A stretch of DNA of 17,429 bases from Sulfurovum sp. (GTDB lineage Bacteria > Campylobacterota > Campylobacteria > Campylobacterales > Sulfurovaceae). The stretch lies in the NCBI GenBank assembly GCA_016744875.1, contig JADGDL010000040.1, positions 1 through 17,429 on the forward strand. The letters run 5' to 3'. The stretch's first letter is position 1. Every line of letters starts with the position of its first letter. The notes beneath the pieces are model-generated. The model worked only from the letters and a program-made list of their open reading frames with translations. It searched no databases and had not been told where the DNA came from. A program made the translations under genes and the position numbers. Shown here piece after piece: positions 15,232 through 17,429 of the stretch.

Positions 15232-16280
15232 TGAGTAAAATATTTGTAGACGCATGTCTAGGTAAAGAGACACCATATACACCAGTATGGATGATGAGAC
15301 AGGCAGGACGATACTTACCAGAATATATGGCAGTAAGAGCAGAAGCAGGGAATTTTCTTAACCTGTGTCATGACCCTAAAAAGGCAGCAGAAGTAACCAT
15401 CCAACCACTTGATATTGTGGGTGTGGATGCGGCTATCCTTTTCTCTGACATTTTAGTTATCCCAGATGAGATGGGTATGGATCTCTCTTTTGTAAAAGGT
15501 GAAGGACCAAAATTCTCTGACCCTTTAACTTCTCAGGAAGATTTGGACAGACTCATCGGTGGTGATGAAGCTGCATCTAAATTGACGTATGTATTTGATA
15601 CGATAAAGCTTCTTAGAAAACAACTAGATGAAAGAGGTGACGAGATAGCGCTTATCGGTTTTACCGGAGCACCATGGACACTGGCAACATATATGATAGA
15701 AGGTCAAGGAACCAAAACATACAACATTTGTAAAAAGTTGATGTATTCAAACCCTGAACTTCTTCACAATATCCTTGCTAAAGTAACGGAAGTAGTCAAA
15801 CTATATATGGAAAAACAGATCGAGTCAGGTATCGATGTAGTGCAGATCTTTGACTCATGGGCAGCAGCCATAGAACCAGATAATTATGATGAGTTTTCAT
15901 GGAAGTATATGGTTGAGATAGCTGATTACCTAAAATCTAAGTATCCAGATACGCCTATTATCATGTTCCCTAAAGGGGTATCTGCATTTATAGAACGTGG
16001 TGGTGTGTATGGAAACTTTGATGTATTTGGCGTAGACTGGGGAACACCAATAGCGATGGCTAAAGAGAAACTGGGAGACAAATATGTACTCCAGGGTAAT
16101 ATGGAACCTACACGTCTTTACTCTCAAGAAGCAACCACATTATCTGTGGAAGCTATCCAAGAGGTCATGGGTGGGAAAAGGCACATCTTTAACCTTGGAC
16201 ACGGAATCCTACCAGATGTACCCGTTGCAAACGCAAAACACTTTGTAAGTGAATGTCAGAGAGTTTCTGGAAAGAAATAA
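15231..16280 (+). CDS. hemE: Uroporphyrinogen decarboxylase
   Basis: A 349-residue HemE, which removes four carboxyl groups from uroporphyrinogen III to give coproporphyrinogen III in haem synthesis. The N-terminal signature PVWMMRQAGRYLPEY holds the substrate-binding Arg23 and Arg27. The catalytic aspartate is Asp73 in AILFSDILVIPDEMGM. The second signature is GFTGAPWTLATYMIEGQGTK, and the C-terminal part has the ILQGNMEPTRLY-like block (YVLQGNMEP) and HIFNLGHGILPDVP. Full length. The ATG overlaps the stop of the membrane-protein gene (TAATG). Its downstream neighbour is a radical SAM gene, starting within three bases of its stop. Confidence 0.98.
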   Translation: MSKIFVDACLGKETPYTPVWMMRQAGRYLPEYMAVRAEAGNFLNLCHDPKKAAEVTIQPLDIVGVDAAILFSDILVIPDEMGMDLSFVKGEGPKFSDPLTSQEDLDRLIGGDEAASKLTYVFDTIKLLRKQLDERGDEIALIGFTGAPWTLATYMIEGQGTKTYNICKKLMYSNPELLHNILAKVTEVVKLYMEKQIESGIDVVQIFDSWAAAIEPDNYDEFSWKYMVEIADYLKSKYPDTPIIMFPKGVSAFIERGGVYGNFDVFGVDWGTPIAMAKEKLGDKYVLQGNMEPTRLYSQEATTLSVEAIQEVMGGKRHIFNLGHGILPDVPVANAKHFVSECQRVSGKK

Positions 16281-16283
16281 TTG

Positions 16284-17195
16284 ATGAACATTATTTTCGG
16301 TCCTGTTCACTCTAGAAGATTTGGAAAATCTTTAGGGGTCGATCTGAGCCCAGGTAAAAAACAGTGTAATTTTGACTGTCTTTACTGTGAACTTGACGCT
16401 GCCAAAACGATGGATGCTTATGACGATGTCGTGAGTGTAGAGGAAATCACCTCTGCACTCAAATCTGCTCTTAAAGAACATGAGGGCATAGATTTTATTA
16501 CTCTTACTGCAAACGGTGAACCTACACTTTATCCACATCTTTCAAAACTGATAGATGAGATAAACACTTTCAAGGGTAAAACCAAAACACTTATACTTAC
16601 AAATGCAGCGACCATAGATGATCTTCAAACACAAGAAGCTTTACTTAAACTAGATGAAGTCAAACTCTCGTTGGATTGTGCTACACAGAAATGTTTGAAA
16701 AAATTAGATCGTTCTCATACCGGTATAGATGTTGAAAATATCAAAGCAGGTATGTTAGACTTTAAATCTAAGTACGATGGCCCACTGGTTATAGAGATAC
16801 TTATAGTCAAAACGCTTAATGACTCTAAAGAAGAGATAGCCAAACTAAACGAATACCTACTCAAACTCCAACCCACACGTATAGACATAGGTACTATAGA
16901 CAGGCCACCTGCCTTTGATGTTAAACCTGTGAGTTATGAAGAATTGCTGGAGATTAGCCATCTTTTTGATGCTTCACTTCCCATCTACATAGCTTCACGT
17001 AAAAAAGCAGATATCAAGGCTTCTAGCTATTCAGAAGAGCAAATCTTAGATACACTCTCCAATCGTCCACTTACTCCAGAAGATATAGACGCTTTATGTG
17101 ATAAAGAGAGTCAAAATAGAGTAGAAGAACTTCTTAAAAAAGACAAAATAAAGAGAGTTTTAACAAATGGTGTAGAATTTTACAAAAAAGCCTAA
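16284..17195 (+). CDS. Radical SAM protein (COG0731-like Fe-S oxidoreductase)
   Basis: A radical SAM enzyme of about 303 residues. The [4Fe-4S] cluster motif is CNFDCLYC (Cys28, Cys32, Cys35), followed by the SAM-binding GEPTLYP strand (in TANGEPTL). The N-terminus MNIIFGPVHSRRFGKSLGVD is characteristic of COG0731-type proteins of unknown substrate. Later blocks LILTNAA, KLSLDCA and IEILIVKTLND continue the partial TIM barrel. The C-terminal 70 residues look like a small helical, winged-helix-like region. The frame can begin at a TTG at 16281; the ATG at 16284 is more likely. Neither has a strong ribosome site, so coupling to hemE is probable. Position after hemE is suggestive, but the signature is not that of HemN. 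Confidence 0.85.
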   Translation: MNIIFGPVHSRRFGKSLGVDLSPGKKQCNFDCLYCELDAAKTMDAYDDVVSVEEITSALKSALKEHEGIDFITLTANGEPTLYPHLSKLIDEINTFKGKTKTLILTNAATIDDLQTQEALLKLDEVKLSLDCATQKCLKKLDRSHTGIDVENIKAGMLDFKSKYDGPLVIEILIVKTLNDSKEEIAKLNEYLLKLQPTRIDIGTIDRPPAFDVKPVSYEELLEISHLFDASLPIYIASRKKADIKASSYSEEQILDTLSNRPLTPEDIDALCDKESQNRVEELLKKDKIKRVLTNGVEFYKKA

Positions 17196-17202
17196 AAAAC
17201 TC

Positions 17203-17231
17203 TTGACATTAAAGGACTTTTTGTCTATAAT
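17203..17231 (+). promoter_or_regulatory. Consensus sigma-70 promoter of tRNA-Asn
   Basis: TTGACA (17203-17208) and TATAAT (17226-17231) are both perfect and separated by exactly 17 bp. The tRNA starts 41 bases after the -10 box. This is the strongest promoter in the window, as expected for a stable RNA, and stands out because the other promoters lack a -35. It begins eight bases after the radical SAM stop. Confidence 0.85.
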
Positions 17232-17271
17232 CTCACCCACGAAACAAGCACTCGCTTTTTTCAATCATTGT

Positions 17272-17346
17272 TCCGGCATAGCTCAGCGGTAGAGTAGATG
17301 ACTGTTAATCATTTGGTCCCTGGTTCGATCCCAGGTGCCGGAGCCA
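17272..17346 (+). tRNA. tRNA-Asn (anticodon GTT)
   Basis: A complete cloverleaf folds by eye. The acceptor stem is TCCGGCA (17272-17278) with TGCCGGA (17336-17342), discriminator G and an encoded CCA (17344-17346). The D arm is GCTC/GAGT with one G-U pair. The anticodon stem GATGA/TCATT has one G-U pair around the loop CTGTTAA, with anticodon GTT at 17304-17306. A five-base variable loop and the T arm CCTGG-TTCGATC-CCAGG follow. It reads Asn codons AAC and AAT. Confidence 0.95.
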
Positions 17347-17398
17347 CTTAAATTAAAACCCCTTAAACACTAACTTTATAAAGAATCTAAATAATCAT

Positions 17399-17429
17399 TG
17401 TGCTAAAACTGTGCTAATTTTGTGATAAA
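17399..17429. repeat. Three TGTG(C/A)TAA motifs at exact 11-bp spacing
   Basis: TGTGCTAA begins at 17399 and 17410, and TGTGATAA at 17421, so three copies sit on the same face of the helix 53 bp after the tRNA. The array may continue past the window. The stretch 17347-17398 is A/T-rich without a visible gene or terminator. Confidence 0.5.

Noticed and set aside
1..17429. CRISPR arrays, insertion sequences, toxin-antitoxin pairs or phage genes within the window
   Set aside because: No regularly spaced long repeats, transposase, integrase or small overlapping toxin-antitoxin-like gene pair was found. Only the right edge hints at a possible element.

Overview
The window looks like ordinary chromosome from a member of the Campylobacterota (Epsilonproteobacteria), probably a Sulfurovum/Sulfurimonas-type organism. 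The grounds are the low G+C content, the protein flavour of GyrA (an HPHGDN gyrase quinolone pocket like that of Helicobacter pylori), a group III truncated haemoglobin with Campylobacter Ctb-type haem-pocket residues, a short 145-residue ExbB, and A/T-rich promoters with good -10 boxes but poor -35 boxes. The genus is an inference; no rRNA or other decisive marker is present.

Layout. Positions 1-2582 (minus strand) hold a two-gene unit: a secreted thioredoxin-fold protein with a CPHS motif, then a large RND/MMPL-type exporter that runs off the left edge. Positions 2917-4171 (plus) carry a TIGR01777-type NAD-dependent epimerase and an ArsC/YfgD-type reductase. A small unrecognised cysteine-containing protein (4182-4433, minus) faces arsC. 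Positions 4614-6821 (plus) carry an ABC-F ATPase, probably started at a TTG, and a flavin reductase-like split-barrel protein. YebC (6818-7555, minus) converges on the latter with overlapping stops. Positions 7631-9918 (plus) form a redox/stress-flavoured run: SelO protein AMPylase, group III truncated haemoglobin and a thioredoxin-like protein. It ends in a structured terminator region. ExbB and ExbD (minus, 10122-10939) supply a TonB-type motor and end in their own hairpin.

Positions 11182-17195 (plus) form a very compact five-gene operon: gyrA, asd, a UPF0114/YqhA membrane protein, hemE and a COG0731-like radical SAM enzyme. Gaps are 1 bp, two TAATG overlaps, and 0-3 bp. The operon joins DNA supercoiling, aspartate-family amino acid synthesis and haem synthesis. 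A tRNA-Asn(GTT) with a consensus sigma-70 promoter and encoded CCA follows. The window ends in three TGTG(C/A)TAA motifs spaced exactly 11 bp apart, just downstream of the tRNA, which could be the edge of an integrated element.

Most of the window is housekeeping or conserved accessory genes, and I do not see a clearly new multi-gene system. The best leads are the 11-bp repeats beside tRNA-Asn, the folded element at 9935-10020, the small cysteine protein opposite arsC, and the CPHS thioredoxin-fold/RND pair.
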